From: Clostridia bacterium
Lineage (GTDB): Bacteria > Bacillota > Clostridia > Christensenellales > Aristaeellaceae
Length of the DNA stretch: 64,000 nucleotides
Reading direction: 5' to 3'
Assembly: GCA_017448975.1 (NCBI GenBank)
Contig: JAFSKN010000017.1
Coordinates: 1-64,000, forward strand
In this document: positions 50,747-60,056 of the stretch, piece by piece
Layout of the letters: each line of letters begins with the position of its first letter
Numbering within the stretch: position 1 is the first letter of the stretch
Program-made: the position numbers and the translations under genes
The notes under the pieces: model-generated
Told to the model about the DNA's origin: nothing
Seen by the model: only the letters and a program-made list of their open reading frames with translations
Databases searched by the model: none

Positions 50747-51428
50747 TTTGGGCTATGCCGGTTCGGAAGCCGTCAATACGGTTTGCTCCAACCTGATGTT
50801 TTCAGGAAAAAACATCAAAACGATCGTTGTCACCAGCTGCGAACCCAATGACGGGAAAACCTTTACTTCTATGCAGATGGCGTTCAACATGGCAAAGCGC
50901 GGAAAAAAAGTGCTGCTGGTGGACGCGGATCTTCGCCTTTCCCAAATGAACGCCAGATATGGCATTGAGCTGATCGGATCCGGCACGGGCATGACGCATT
51001 TTCTCAGCGGCCAGTGTGCGTTGGAAGAAGCCTTGTATGAAACCAATATCCCCAACACATTTTTGCTTCCCATCGGCAGGGCGGTTCAGTCGCCGCTGTC
51101 CTTGATCGCCACAACGGACTTTAGCGACATGATTCAGACCGTCCGCCAATCATTTGATTTTGTAGTCGTTGACGCACCGCCCGTGGGCTTGGTGATCGAC
51201 GCGGCAGAAATCGCCAAATGCTGTGACGGCAGCATACTGGTGGTAACATATTCAGATACCCATGTGCGGGCATTGCGGGAAGCAAAGCAGCAAATGGAAC
51301 GCACGGGAACGCCAATTCTTGGATGCATCCTCAATAAGGTGCCGCTTGAGCGCATCACTTCCAAAAAATATAAGTATGGAAAGTACGGATATTATGCGTA
51401 TTCACAGCAGCATGAGAAGCATGAATGA
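50715..51428 (+). CDS. CpsD/YwqD-type tyrosine kinase (BY-kinase)
   Basis: A 237-residue autophosphorylating kinase controlling polysaccharide export. P-loop EPNDGKTFTSMQMA (a variant of the usual PGEGKS), Walker A' VLLVDADLR, Walker B FVVVDAPPVG, and a Tyr-rich C-terminus with seven tyrosines (KKYKYGKYGYYAYSQ). GGAAGGAGG precedes the start. Confidence 0.93.
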   Translation: MKKAMISALPDLGYAGSEAVNTVCSNLMFSGKNIKTIVVTSCEPNDGKTFTSMQMAFNMAKRGKKVLLVDADLRLSQMNARYGIELIGSGTGMTHFLSGQCALEEALYETNIPNTFLLPIGRAVQSPLSLIATTDFSDMIQTVRQSFDFVVVDAPPVGLVIDAAEIAKCCDGSILVVTYSDTHVRALREAKQQMERTGTPILGCILNKVPLERITSKKYKYGKYGYYAYSQQHEKHE

Positions 51429-51495
51429 TTTTCCTGATACTGTTCATTCGCAAAACCATTTTCAATAAGCGTTGCGAATTATTGGGGAGTTGACC

Positions 51496-52503
51496 ATGCG
51501 TAAAACGTATGTAGTGCGGGCAATCTTTTCCTTCTGCGGCGCAGTGGTGATTCTGGCGTGCCTGATTATGTTTCTCCAGCAGATGAACGAGAACCTTTAT
51601 CAGGAAAAACAGACCGAAATGACGGATGGATTCGGTGAGCTGCGAAAGGTGGAATGGAACGGGGTAACATACAAGGAAAAACCGGCTGTCACGATTTGGC
51701 TGATCGCCGGTATCGATAAGGCTGACAACGCTTCTAACACCGCGGCCAATACATACAGGAACGGTGGACAGGCGGATTTCCTGCTGATTGTAGCCATCGA
51801 TCACACAAGCAAGCAGATCCATCAGCTGCAAATCGACCGTGATACCATGACAGGTGTTGTCACCCTCGGTATTTTCGGCAATGAAACAGGCACGCGGACG
51901 ATGCAGATCTGTTTGGCCCACAGCTTTGGCAAGACCCCACAGGACAATGCAAGGTACACCGTCCGCGCGGTGGAGAACTTACTGGAGGGCATCGCGATCG
52001 ACGGATATTATATTATCAGTTATTCCGCAATACCAGAATTCAACGACGCCTTGGGCGGCGTCACCGTGCATTTGGAGGATGATATGACGGATGTAAATCC
52101 CGCGTGGACGATGGGCAGCACCGTCACGCTGCACGGAAAAGAAGCGGAGGCGTTTGTCCGCGCCCGTCGAAATGTCGGATCTGGAACAAATCAGGAGCGG
52201 ATGATCCGCCATAAAGAGTATATGCAGAACGCCATTGCGCAGATGAACAGGCAAATCAGGGAAAGCCCATCCTTCTGCAATAAACTTCTTCAATCTCTGC
52301 AAAGCTGCGCCGCCACCAATATGAGTATCACGTATCTGGAGACGGAATTAATGAAGGCGTATTCTTACGAGATTCTTCCCGTGGATTACCTGGAGGGGGA
52401 ATACGCTATTGGGGAAGACGGATTCACGGAATTCCATATACAGTCCGATTCCGCGGTTGAATGGGTAATTCAGCATCTGTATACCAGAATGGACGCAAAA
52501 TAA
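51496..52503 (+). CDS. LCP (LytR-CpsA-Psr) family protein of the EPS locus
   Basis: A 335-residue protein with an N-terminal transmembrane helix (AIFSFCGAVVILACLIMFL) and an extracellular LCP domain: GGQADFLLIVAIDHTSKQIHQLQIDRDTMTG, DGYYIISYSAIPEFNDALGGV and AEAFVRARRNVGSGTNQERMIRHKEYM. Predicted to attach the polysaccharide to peptidoglycan. The DRDT motif is intact, unlike the LCP protein at 25 kb. Confidence 0.9.
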   Translation: MRKTYVVRAIFSFCGAVVILACLIMFLQQMNENLYQEKQTEMTDGFGELRKVEWNGVTYKEKPAVTIWLIAGIDKADNASNTAANTYRNGGQADFLLIVAIDHTSKQIHQLQIDRDTMTGVVTLGIFGNETGTRTMQICLAHSFGKTPQDNARYTVRAVENLLEGIAIDGYYIISYSAIPEFNDALGGVTVHLEDDMTDVNPAWTMGSTVTLHGKEAEAFVRARRNVGSGTNQERMIRHKEYMQNAIAQMNRQIRESPSFCNKLLQSLQSCAATNMSITYLETELMKAYSYEILPVDYLEGEYAIGEDGFTEFHIQSDSAVEWVIQHLYTRMDAK

Positions 52504-52528
52504 ACAAACCGCAGTACGGGAGAAAGCA

Positions 52529-53275
52529 ATGTACACGGATATTCACAGCCATGTAATCTGGGGTGTTGACGATGGCGCGGAAACAAAAGAAGAAACCTTT
52601 CGTATGCTGCGGGAGGCTGTGGCGGACGGGATCGGAACGATTGTCTGCACTCCGCATATAACCCCTGGTATATATGCGTTTCCAGAAGAAAAGTTTCAGG
52701 ATAATTATTCGGCAGCAAACGAATGGATCAAGGAAAATGATCTTCCGCTGAAGCTGTACCAAGGCGCTGAAATCCTGTTCACAGACGCCACGCCACAAAT
52801 GCTGCGGGACAAACGAATCCCTTCCATGGCAGGCAGCCGATACATTCTGGTGGAATTCAGCCCCGCGGAGAAAATGGCGGTCATAATGGACGCGCTGCAA
52901 CAAATCACGGCAACCGGTTATCTGCCCATCATCGCCCATTTGGAACGCTATTCAAATATCCGCACAACGGATCAGGTGCGGGAGATCAAAGAACGCTTTC
53001 AAGCCATGATCCAAATCAATGCCCGTTCCTTGTTTCGCAGACAGCCACTTCTGCGGCGAAGATTCTTTTCCGGCCTTTTTCAAGAGGGGCTTGTGGATTT
53101 TATCGCCACGGACACCCATGCAGCACCCGGACGGGAAAGCTGCATGAGCAAAGGCATGGAAGCGCTTCGGCGGCAGTTTGGCGCTGGCACGGCGGATGCC
53201 ATAGAAAGGAGGCCATACGGTGTTATATTGAAAAACTTGTCGGATAAGATGGTTGCCTCGTTTTCAAACGGATAA
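52529..53275 (+). CDS. CpsB/YwqE-type PHP tyrosine-protein phosphatase
   Basis: A 248-residue Mn-dependent phosphatase that reverses BY-kinase phosphorylation. PHP metal motifs: YTDIHSHVIWGVDDGA at the N-terminus, CTPHITPG, EILFTD, and IATDTHAAPGR near the C-terminus; IAHLERYSNI carries another His. Confidence 0.94.
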   Translation: MYTDIHSHVIWGVDDGAETKEETFRMLREAVADGIGTIVCTPHITPGIYAFPEEKFQDNYSAANEWIKENDLPLKLYQGAEILFTDATPQMLRDKRIPSMAGSRYILVEFSPAEKMAVIMDALQQITATGYLPIIAHLERYSNIRTTDQVREIKERFQAMIQINARSLFRRQPLLRRRFFSGLFQEGLVDFIATDTHAAPGRESCMSKGMEALRRQFGAGTADAIERRPYGVILKNLSDKMVASFSNG

Positions 53276-53332
53276 ATATCACGCTTTGCGGCGTGGTCTT
53301 TATAGAAACCTACAAAAATGGAGGGAAAACTC

Positions 53333-53875
53333 ATGAAAAAGATTCTTGCCCTGGTACTTGCGTCTCTGCTGGCGCTGACCGCCCTGAGCGTTCTGGCTGA
53401 GGGGACGCCATCCAAAACTGTCGATGATCTGCTGGTCGTCGAAGTGGTGAACACCGATGCCGTGGACGTAATCGTCGACGAAACGGAAAATGAGGTCGTG
53501 GACGACTTCCTGGAGGCACTGCAAGCGAAGGTAGAAGAAAACACCAGTATCGCGGAAGCGCTTCCCGAAGCCGCCATTGCCGCGCTGCCCGAAGACGCCG
53601 CCATTACTTCGGTTATTGAAGTGGTACCGCTGAAGGTCGAAAAATCCACCGAAGAGATTGAGGTAGAAACCGTCATTGTGAACATGAAGCTTGCGACAGA
53701 ATTTACTGGTAAGACGTTCTTCGTCCTGCTGGGTATCGTTGCGCCTGATGGGATCGATGATTGGAAGCTCGCCCCCGCTACAGCGCTGGAGGACGGAAGC
53801 GTCAACGTCGAATTGGATAAGGAAACTCTGAATTGGCTGGGCAACAACGAATTCCTCGCGATGTTCCTGGAATAA
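53333..53875 (+). CDS. Acidic secreted protein of unknown function
   Basis: A 180-residue exported protein: signal peptide (MKKILALVLASLLALTALSVLA), then an acidic, Val/Glu-rich, Cys-free mature part. No family recognised. GGAGGG is 7 nt upstream. Its place inside the EPS locus between the phosphatase and the priming transferase suggests a linked role, but this is inference. Confidence 0.65.
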   Translation: MKKILALVLASLLALTALSVLAEGTPSKTVDDLLVVEVVNTDAVDVIVDETENEVVDDFLEALQAKVEENTSIAEALPEAAIAALPEDAAITSVIEVVPLKVEKSTEEIEVETVIVNMKLATEFTGKTFFVLLGIVAPDGIDDWKLAPATALEDGSVNVELDKETLNWLGNNEFLAMFLE

Positions 53876-54277
53876 TGCCATCGGCCGCAAGCAACGCTCC
53901 CGCTTCGGCGACCGTCGTTCTTGCGGCCTGATTTGGCTTCCATTCCAAAATCCATACAAATCTTGGCGGAAACTCTTTCCGGTTATTGTCTGGCTTGAAA
54001 CGTTTCCCAGCGTTCTGGCTTTCAACTAACCTGAAACAGTTCTTTCCGCCTTGATTTGTATGGCAGTATGATGCTTTTGTGAATCGAAAAGAAACCACGG
54101 AATCATGATCGAGCGGAGTGCCGGCGTGAGGAAATGGCGGACACAGGAATACCAGATGACGGCCTGGATGATCAAAAACAGTCAAGGCCGGGTGAAAGGC
54201 CCGGATGGCGAAGCTATCCCTTTTTCATGTCAATAACATGGGCTTACAACGCAGATCGTTGGAAAGTAGGTTAAAAC
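53876..54277 (+). promoter_or_regulatory. Structured leader before the priming transferase
   Basis: About 400 nt without a gene. GGCCGCAAG (about 53,884) and CTTGCGGCC (about 53,923) form a 9-bp stem after the secreted protein gene. Further on, CCGGG/CCCGG and GGATGGC/GCTATCC (G-U allowed, GAA loop), followed by CTTTTTC near 54,224-54,229, form a terminator-like end. It looks like an attenuation leader; no known riboswitch recognised. Confidence 0.5.
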
Positions 54278-55669
54278 GTGCAAAAGAAATTCGTGTTTGA
54301 TGATATAAAGCATCTGTTGAGAATAACTGAAGCGATATTGGAAGTTGCTGTTTTCAGCGTACTGATATACCTTTTCTGGCGGCATGGATATAATGAGAGT
54401 TTGTTTCCAACATATAATGGACTTGGGAAATTCATTTTGATGGGGGTATATGCAGCACAAATCTTTGTGGTGTTTTATCTGTGCGACGCCTTTAAATATG
54501 GTTATCTGAAAATGACAGATGTAGTGATCTCTCAATGGATCGCAGTATTTATTGTTGATCTTATTACGTATTTTCAGCTTTGTTTGATATCAAACACAAT
54601 GGTATCCCCCTGGCCCATCGTGCTTCTTTTCCTGACAGATGCCATTGTGGCATTTATTTGTTCTTACCTGTTCACGTACCTTTATCATCGTTTTTTTGTT
54701 CCTCGAAACATGCTGTTGGTTTACGGGACAGAAGACGCATTGGATCTGAAATTTAAAATGGACAGCCGAAGTGATCAGTATTTTATATCTGAAATTATCT
54801 CAGCATCCGAACCTTTTGAAAACATTTGCAAGGCGATTTGCCAACACGATGCGGTAATAATAAATGATATTCCGTCAAATCTTCGTAACGATATACTAAA
54901 GTATTGCTATAGCAACGCAATACGAACTTATGCTGCTCCCAAAATCTCAGACATCATTTTAAGCGGCTCGAAACAAATCAGTTTATTTGATACCCCTCTC
55001 AGACTGATCAAAGGGCGTGGATTATCCTTACCGCAAAGATTTGTGAAGCGCGCTTTTGATATTTTGCTTTCCCTGATCGCCATGATTCTCGGTATTCCGA
55101 TCATGCTGATCCTTGCGCTTGCCATCAAGTTTGAAGATCACGGACCGGTTTTCTATAAGCAGAAGCGGGTCACTCGAAACGGAAAAGTATTTGAAATCCT
55201 GAAATTTCGCAGCATGATCGTGGACGCCGAAAAGGGAGATCAGGTTATCCCTGCCACGGGTCGCGATCCGCGCATCACAAAAGTAGGACGCGTTATTCGG
55301 GCTACGCGCCTGGACGAATTCCCTCAAATCCTGAATATCCTGAAGGGAGATATGAGCATTGTCGGTCCTCGCCCTGAACGTGTAGAACATGTGGAAAAGT
55401 ACAGTAAGGAAATCCCCGAATGGCATTTCAGGGAAAAGGTAAAGGGCGGTTTGACGGGCTATGCCCAAATCATTGGGAAATACAATACCAGCGCCTATGA
55501 TAAGCTGCGCCTGGACTTGATGTATATAGAGAATTATTCTTTGCGTTTAGATATCAAGCTGATTTTTATGACTGTTCGGATTTTGTTTTCACCGGAATCG
55601 ACGGAGGGGTTTGAGAAACAAATGGAAATAAAGGAAAAGAGCAAGAAACTGTTTGAGGAGAAAGCATAA
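54278..55669 (+). CDS. Undecaprenyl-phosphate sugar-1-phosphate transferase (priming, WcaJ-like)
   Basis: Starts repeat-unit synthesis by moving a sugar phosphate onto undecaprenyl phosphate. The 463-residue protein has about four N-terminal transmembrane helices, a central soluble domain, one more membrane segment (KRAFDILLSLIAMILGIPIMLIL, ~residue 255), and the catalytic domain with VFYKQKRV, ILKFRSM, RVIRATRLDEFPQILNILKGDMSIVGPRPER. Start codon GTG at 54278 (GTGCAAAAG) with AAGTAGG upstream. Confidence 0.93.
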   Translation: MQKKFVFDDIKHLLRITEAILEVAVFSVLIYLFWRHGYNESLFPTYNGLGKFILMGVYAAQIFVVFYLCDAFKYGYLKMTDVVISQWIAVFIVDLITYFQLCLISNTMVSPWPIVLLFLTDAIVAFICSYLFTYLYHRFFVPRNMLLVYGTEDALDLKFKMDSRSDQYFISEIISASEPFENICKAICQHDAVIINDIPSNLRNDILKYCYSNAIRTYAAPKISDIILSGSKQISLFDTPLRLIKGRGLSLPQRFVKRAFDILLSLIAMILGIPIMLILALAIKFEDHGPVFYKQKRVTRNGKVFEILKFRSMIVDAEKGDQVIPATGRDPRITKVGRVIRATRLDEFPQILNILKGDMSIVGPRPERVEHVEKYSKEIPEWHFREKVKGGLTGYAQIIGKYNTSAYDKLRLDLMYIENYSLRLDIKLIFMTVRILFSPESTEGFEKQMEIKEKSKKLFEEKA

Positions 55670-55711
55670 TACAGATTAACAGGATCAAAATGAAAGGCGC
55701 GTGAACCGTCT

Positions 55712-56653
55712 GTGAAGAGTAAAAGCACGGCTGTTTTGCTGGGGACCTATAATGGCGAACCCTATCTGCGCGAACAGTTGCAATCCCTTGCGGATCAGAG
55801 TTATCAGGATTATATCTGTTACATCCATGATGACGGATCGACGGATCGCACGCTCGATATTGCGGAAGCGTATGCCAGGCGGTATCCTGACAGGTTCAAA
55901 GTCCTGTCATATAAAGCAAACCATGGGGCGATCGGCAATTTCATGTCTCTTGCCAGGTATGTCCTGAAACATTCCACGGAATCATATTTCCTTTTCTGTG
56001 ATCAGGACGATTACTGGGATGCCCGTAAGATCGAAAAGCAGGTTTCCATGGTAAGACAGAATGAGATGATCGGGAAACCATATCTGTTATATTGTGATTG
56101 CACCGTCACGGACGAGCGTTTGCAGACGATTGCCGAGTCCGGCATGCTCTACACGAAATGCAGGGCGGGCGTAAACGACACTTATAAAAAACTGGTTTTC
56201 AGAAATACAGCGGCTGGATGCGCAATGTGTATGAACAGAGCGTGTCTGGAACTCGCAATCAATTATGTCAATGATGAGCATATTTTTATGCACGACTGGT
56301 GGTTCATGCTTATCGGGAGATATTTCGGGAAAGTCGGATTTCTGGATGAGCCGCTGATGAAATACCGCCAGCACGGATCAAACGCGCTCGGTGTGGCAGA
56401 CCCGTCATTGTCAGGCAGGATCAAAACCATAACAAAAGATCTTCCGGGATATATCAAAGCCAAGCGGATCAACACGCTGAAACTGAAGCAGCAGATTCTC
56501 GATATCGGCAGTATACCGGCAGATACGCCATACAGAAGTGAATTAACAGCACTGTGCAAACACCTGAATTCCGGTTGGCTGTCTCGCAGCGTATACCTGC
56601 TGTCAGAGGGCTATATCAGGCCTTCAGAATTCATGACACTGTTTTTTCTGTAA
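55712..56653 (+). CDS. Glycosyltransferase family 2
   Basis: A 313-residue inverting GT-A enzyme. The N-terminal VLLGTYNGEPYLREQLQSL, DDGSTDRT and FCDQDDYWDARKIEKQV motifs give the nucleotide-sugar and metal sites. The FCDQDDYW form is common among rhamnosyl- and related transferases of EPS loci. GTG start at 55712; the ribosome site is weak. The acceptor is unknown. Confidence 0.88.
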   Translation: MKSKSTAVLLGTYNGEPYLREQLQSLADQSYQDYICYIHDDGSTDRTLDIAEAYARRYPDRFKVLSYKANHGAIGNFMSLARYVLKHSTESYFLFCDQDDYWDARKIEKQVSMVRQNEMIGKPYLLYCDCTVTDERLQTIAESGMLYTKCRAGVNDTYKKLVFRNTAAGCAMCMNRACLELAINYVNDEHIFMHDWWFMLIGRYFGKVGFLDEPLMKYRQHGSNALGVADPSLSGRIKTITKDLPGYIKAKRINTLKLKQQILDIGSIPADTPYRSELTALCKHLNSGWLSRSVYLLSEGYIRPSEFMTLFFL

Positions 56654-56697
56654 CATGAAACCGTGCTTTATTTAGAAATGCTTAAGGTGATTCAGAT

Positions 56698-57552
56698 ATG
56701 GAAAAAATCGCGGTTGTCCTGGTGAATTATTACGGAATGAAAGACACGGATGAATGTATCAGAAGTATCACACAATCCGATATAAAGGCTGATATCGTCA
56801 TCGTGGATAATTCATGCGGAACCGGAGAAGCGGCCCTGCTTCAGAAAGCGTATCCCGATGTAACGGTGATCGCGAATCAGGAAAACGTCGGATTTGCGGC
56901 AGCCAATGATGCAGGAATCAGATGGGCTATGGAAAGCGGCTATGAGTATGTGATGCTGCTGAATAACGATACTGTGATTGAACCGGACATGATACGTTTG
57001 CTGATTGGGAAAGCGGATCAAAGGACCGTTACCGTGCCTGCGATGTACTATGCCTCGCAGCCTGATGTTTTATGGTACGGCGGCGGAAGTATCAGTAAGT
57101 GGCTGGGAAAAAACAGGCATCTGAAGCTCAGGACCGGGAGGGCAGTAGCTTTCGCGACAGGCTGCTGCATGATGCTCCACAAAGATGTTATCATGAATGT
57201 CGGGATGCTGGATGAACGCTATTTCATGTATTGCGAAGATTTAGATTATTCCCTTAAACTTGCTGAAAACCACGTATCGATCATCTACGTTCCTGAGGCA
57301 AAGCTGTTCCACAAAGTCGGAAAAAGCTCAGGCGGATCGCAGAGTTCTTTGAGTATTTACTATTTGACAAGAAACAGACTTCACTGCATCAGGGATCATC
57401 GGTCATACTTTAAGCCTACGGCCTATCTGTTTTCGATTTCTACGAGATATATCAGAATGTTCATGAGTATTTTTCATCATGACAGATTCCATGCGTTTCA
57501 AAGTGGGATCAGCGATTACAAACGAGGCGTCTGGGGCAAACGTAAAAGCTAA
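56698..57552 (+). CDS. Glycosyltransferase family 2, rhamnosyltransferase-like
   Basis: A 284-residue GT2 with VVLVNYYGMKDTDECI, IVDNSCGTGE, NVGFAAANDAG, LLNNDTVIEPDM and CCMMLHKDVIMNVGMLDERYFMYCEDLDYSLK. This order is typical of WbbL-type dTDP-rhamnosyltransferases, which fits rfbC/rfbD at the end of the locus. Confidence 0.88.
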   Translation: MEKIAVVLVNYYGMKDTDECIRSITQSDIKADIVIVDNSCGTGEAALLQKAYPDVTVIANQENVGFAAANDAGIRWAMESGYEYVMLLNNDTVIEPDMIRLLIGKADQRTVTVPAMYYASQPDVLWYGGGSISKWLGKNRHLKLRTGRAVAFATGCCMMLHKDVIMNVGMLDERYFMYCEDLDYSLKLAENHVSIIYVPEAKLFHKVGKSSGGSQSSLSIYYLTRNRLHCIRDHRSYFKPTAYLFSISTRYIRMFMSIFHHDRFHAFQSGISDYKRGVWGKRKS

Positions 57553-57600
57553 AACTGCATGCGGCAATCACAAGCTTCATCAGAAAAAAACGGAGGAAAA

Positions 57601-58776
57601 ATGAAACTCGTTCACCTGGTAAAATATCACTGGCCTGATAACGGCGGCGGAGTCTCACAATCCGTTGACATGGCCATCCATGCTTTTGAGCAATACCGGA
57701 AAAACAAGCCGGGATACACGCAGGAAGTGGTTTGCTGCTGGCAGCAAAACGGAAAACCGGGATCGAAGGGGCTTCTTGATAACGGAATACCTGTTTATCG
57801 CTGCAAAAGCCTGTTCACAAAACTGTCTACGCAGTTTTCGGCTGAGTTTTTGCGTACTGTAAAAAACAGGGTGCATGAAGACGATATCGTGATCTACAAT
57901 TTTCCGTATCCGCTTGTTGACCTGGCTGTACTGCTTGGCCTGATCCGCGGGACGCTGGTCGTATGGTGGCACTGTGACTTCGAGATCAAAGGAAAATTTG
58001 CAAACGCTATGTTCAGGCCGCTTGTAAATCACACATTGAAAAAAGCGAATAAGATCATTGTTTCTTCCGAAGGGAATATTACAGGCTCTGAAACGCTCAG
58101 GAAATATGCAGATAAGTGTGCGGTAATCCCTTTTGCGATCGATCAAACACTGATTGAAGAAGGTAAGAACTATTACAGGTCTGAGCGGCAGGCGCAGCCA
58201 TCAGCGCCGGTACATGTGCTGTTTATCGGCAGGTTCGTATGGTACAAGGGAATCGATGTGCTGCTGAAGGCATACAGCGAACTGGATCAATCGAAGTATG
58301 AATTGACGCTTGTCGGGGACGGTCCTCTGTTCGATGATATGAAGAAGCTTGCAGATTCGCTTCATCTTGCTCATGTGAACTTTACAGGTCATGTTTCGGA
58401 TGAAGAAAAAAAAGAATGGATCAAATGGTGCGATTATCTGGTCCTTCCTTCCATATCCAAAGCCGAGGCGTTCGCGATCGTGCAGATAGAAGCGATGACA
58501 TTCGGCAAACCCGTCATCAATACAAATATAAAAAGCGGAGTCCCTTATGTAAGTAAAGACGGCGTTACCGGTATAACTGTTCCGCTCCAGGACACAGAAG
58601 CTCTGAGAGACGCAATGAAACAGCTTGGTGAGAATACAGCGCTCAGAGAAAGGTATTCAAAAAATGCGATCGATCTGATTTCGGGAAAATATAGCATGGA
58701 TCTGCTTGATGAAAAATACGGAGATATATTTGCTGAACTGGAGAATCAAAAACAAATTTCAAAAGCAAAAGGATAA
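57601..58776 (+). CDS. Glycosyltransferase family 4
   Basis: A 391-residue GT-B retaining transferase: N-terminal HLVKYHWPDNGGGVSQSV, donor-domain start VLFIGRFVWYKGIDVLLKAY, and the EX7E motif EAFAIVQIEAMTFGKPVI. GGAGGAAAA lies directly before the ATG at 57601. The sugar is not deducible. Confidence 0.9.
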   Translation: MKLVHLVKYHWPDNGGGVSQSVDMAIHAFEQYRKNKPGYTQEVVCCWQQNGKPGSKGLLDNGIPVYRCKSLFTKLSTQFSAEFLRTVKNRVHEDDIVIYNFPYPLVDLAVLLGLIRGTLVVWWHCDFEIKGKFANAMFRPLVNHTLKKANKIIVSSEGNITGSETLRKYADKCAVIPFAIDQTLIEEGKNYYRSERQAQPSAPVHVLFIGRFVWYKGIDVLLKAYSELDQSKYELTLVGDGPLFDDMKKLADSLHLAHVNFTGHVSDEEKKEWIKWCDYLVLPSISKAEAFAIVQIEAMTFGKPVINTNIKSGVPYVSKDGVTGITVPLQDTEALRDAMKQLGENTALRERYSKNAIDLISGKYSMDLLDEKYGDIFAELENQKQISKAKG

Positions 58777-58785
58777 TGTTTTAAA

Positions 58786-59931
58786 ATGATGATTCATTTA
58801 ATCGTTACAATACTTATGTTTAGCGCCGAAATATATCTGCTTGAGAGAACGCTCGGGAAATCTAAGCATGGTTTATCGGCGATCGTTCTGATTATCTTGA
58901 TATTCTTATTGTTGGCTGGTAATTACGAAAACGCAGACACATATAATTACGAGGTAGAATACAATGAGAACCTTTCAGAGTATGGTATTGTATTCACTGG
59001 ATACTGGGGATATTATCTTTTAACTGTTCTGGGTAAAGCCCTAAGCATAAACTATTTTCATTTCAGATTTATTGTGTATGGGATAGGCTTATTCATATTA
59101 TTCATGGCATTTAACAGGCTGAACATAAACCAATATGCGTCTCTTCTTTTGTATATGTTGTTTCCAATGATTATTGACAGTACGCAAACCAAAAATTTTG
59201 TCGCAATGGCGCTGATTACATTAGCCATAACATTTTTAATAAGCGGTAAAATAAGAGACAAAATCGTTTTCCTGGCTTTAATCATCCTTGCGGGGGGCTT
59301 TCATCCTATTTGTTATGTATACTTTCCTTTGGTGGTATGTGACTCGAAAAAAGTTCAAGTACGATTCGTCTTGCCTATTGTTTTGTTTGCACTTGTATTC
59401 GCGAATAGGTTTTCGATTTCGATTTTGTCAAATTATATTTTGGCGCATTTAGATGGGTTTTTAGCATCGCGTGCCAGTGAGTTTTTCTCGAGCAGAGTAG
59501 GTGGTCAGTGGGTTAAATTCTCGGCCACTGCTGTCGTTGTTATCCTTGTTTACAGCATGAGAAAAGCCATTCTTAGTAGTTCTCATAGCACGAGTGAAGA
59601 AAAGCGTTTTTCAAATATCGTTATGTATTGCGCGTTGTTTTCATTATCATTTCTGCCGCTTTATTTTTTGCAATCTGAATTCGCCAGACTGCTTCGAGTT
59701 TTTTTTCCAGCATTTCATATGTTATTTATTATGTTTTTGGGCACAAGGAATAAAACATCAGTCAGGCAAGGAGAGAAAGCGTTTGCGGCAGTATTCACTC
59801 CATCGGAACTGCTTATTATAACGGTATATTTTTTGCTTATTGTATATATGTTTTATTGGGATATATATATTTACAAAGACACGGTAGTTATGCCCTTTTT
59901 TACGTATAATTCTGTTTTTTTCACTTCTTAA
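58786..59931 (+). CDS. EpsG/Wzy-like polysaccharide polymerase
   Basis: A 381-residue membrane protein with about ten transmembrane helices, and a motif ADTYNYEVEYNENL after TM2 as in the EpsG family (YxDxxNY type). Very AT-rich and hydrophobic, as usual for Wzy. Predicted to polymerise repeat units on the outer face of the membrane. Confidence 0.85.
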   Translation: MMIHLIVTILMFSAEIYLLERTLGKSKHGLSAIVLIILIFLLLAGNYENADTYNYEVEYNENLSEYGIVFTGYWGYYLLTVLGKALSINYFHFRFIVYGIGLFILFMAFNRLNINQYASLLLYMLFPMIIDSTQTKNFVAMALITLAITFLISGKIRDKIVFLALIILAGGFHPICYVYFPLVVCDSKKVQVRFVLPIVLFALVFANRFSISILSNYILAHLDGFLASRASEFFSSRVGGQWVKFSATAVVVILVYSMRKAILSSSHSTSEEKRFSNIVMYCALFSLSFLPLYFLQSEFARLLRVFFPAFHMLFIMFLGTRNKTSVRQGEKAFAAVFTPSELLIITVYFLLIVYMFYWDIYIYKDTVVMPFFTYNSVFFTS

Positions 59932-60056
59932 ATTTTTTGCTCAAGAAGGCATATATCACTACAGCGAGGGATTATGAATGATGAACAAAACAAAATGAAA
60001 ACATATCTGAACCGGAAAAACAAAGCAGACAGCAGAAAAAAGAAGAGGACTGTGAT

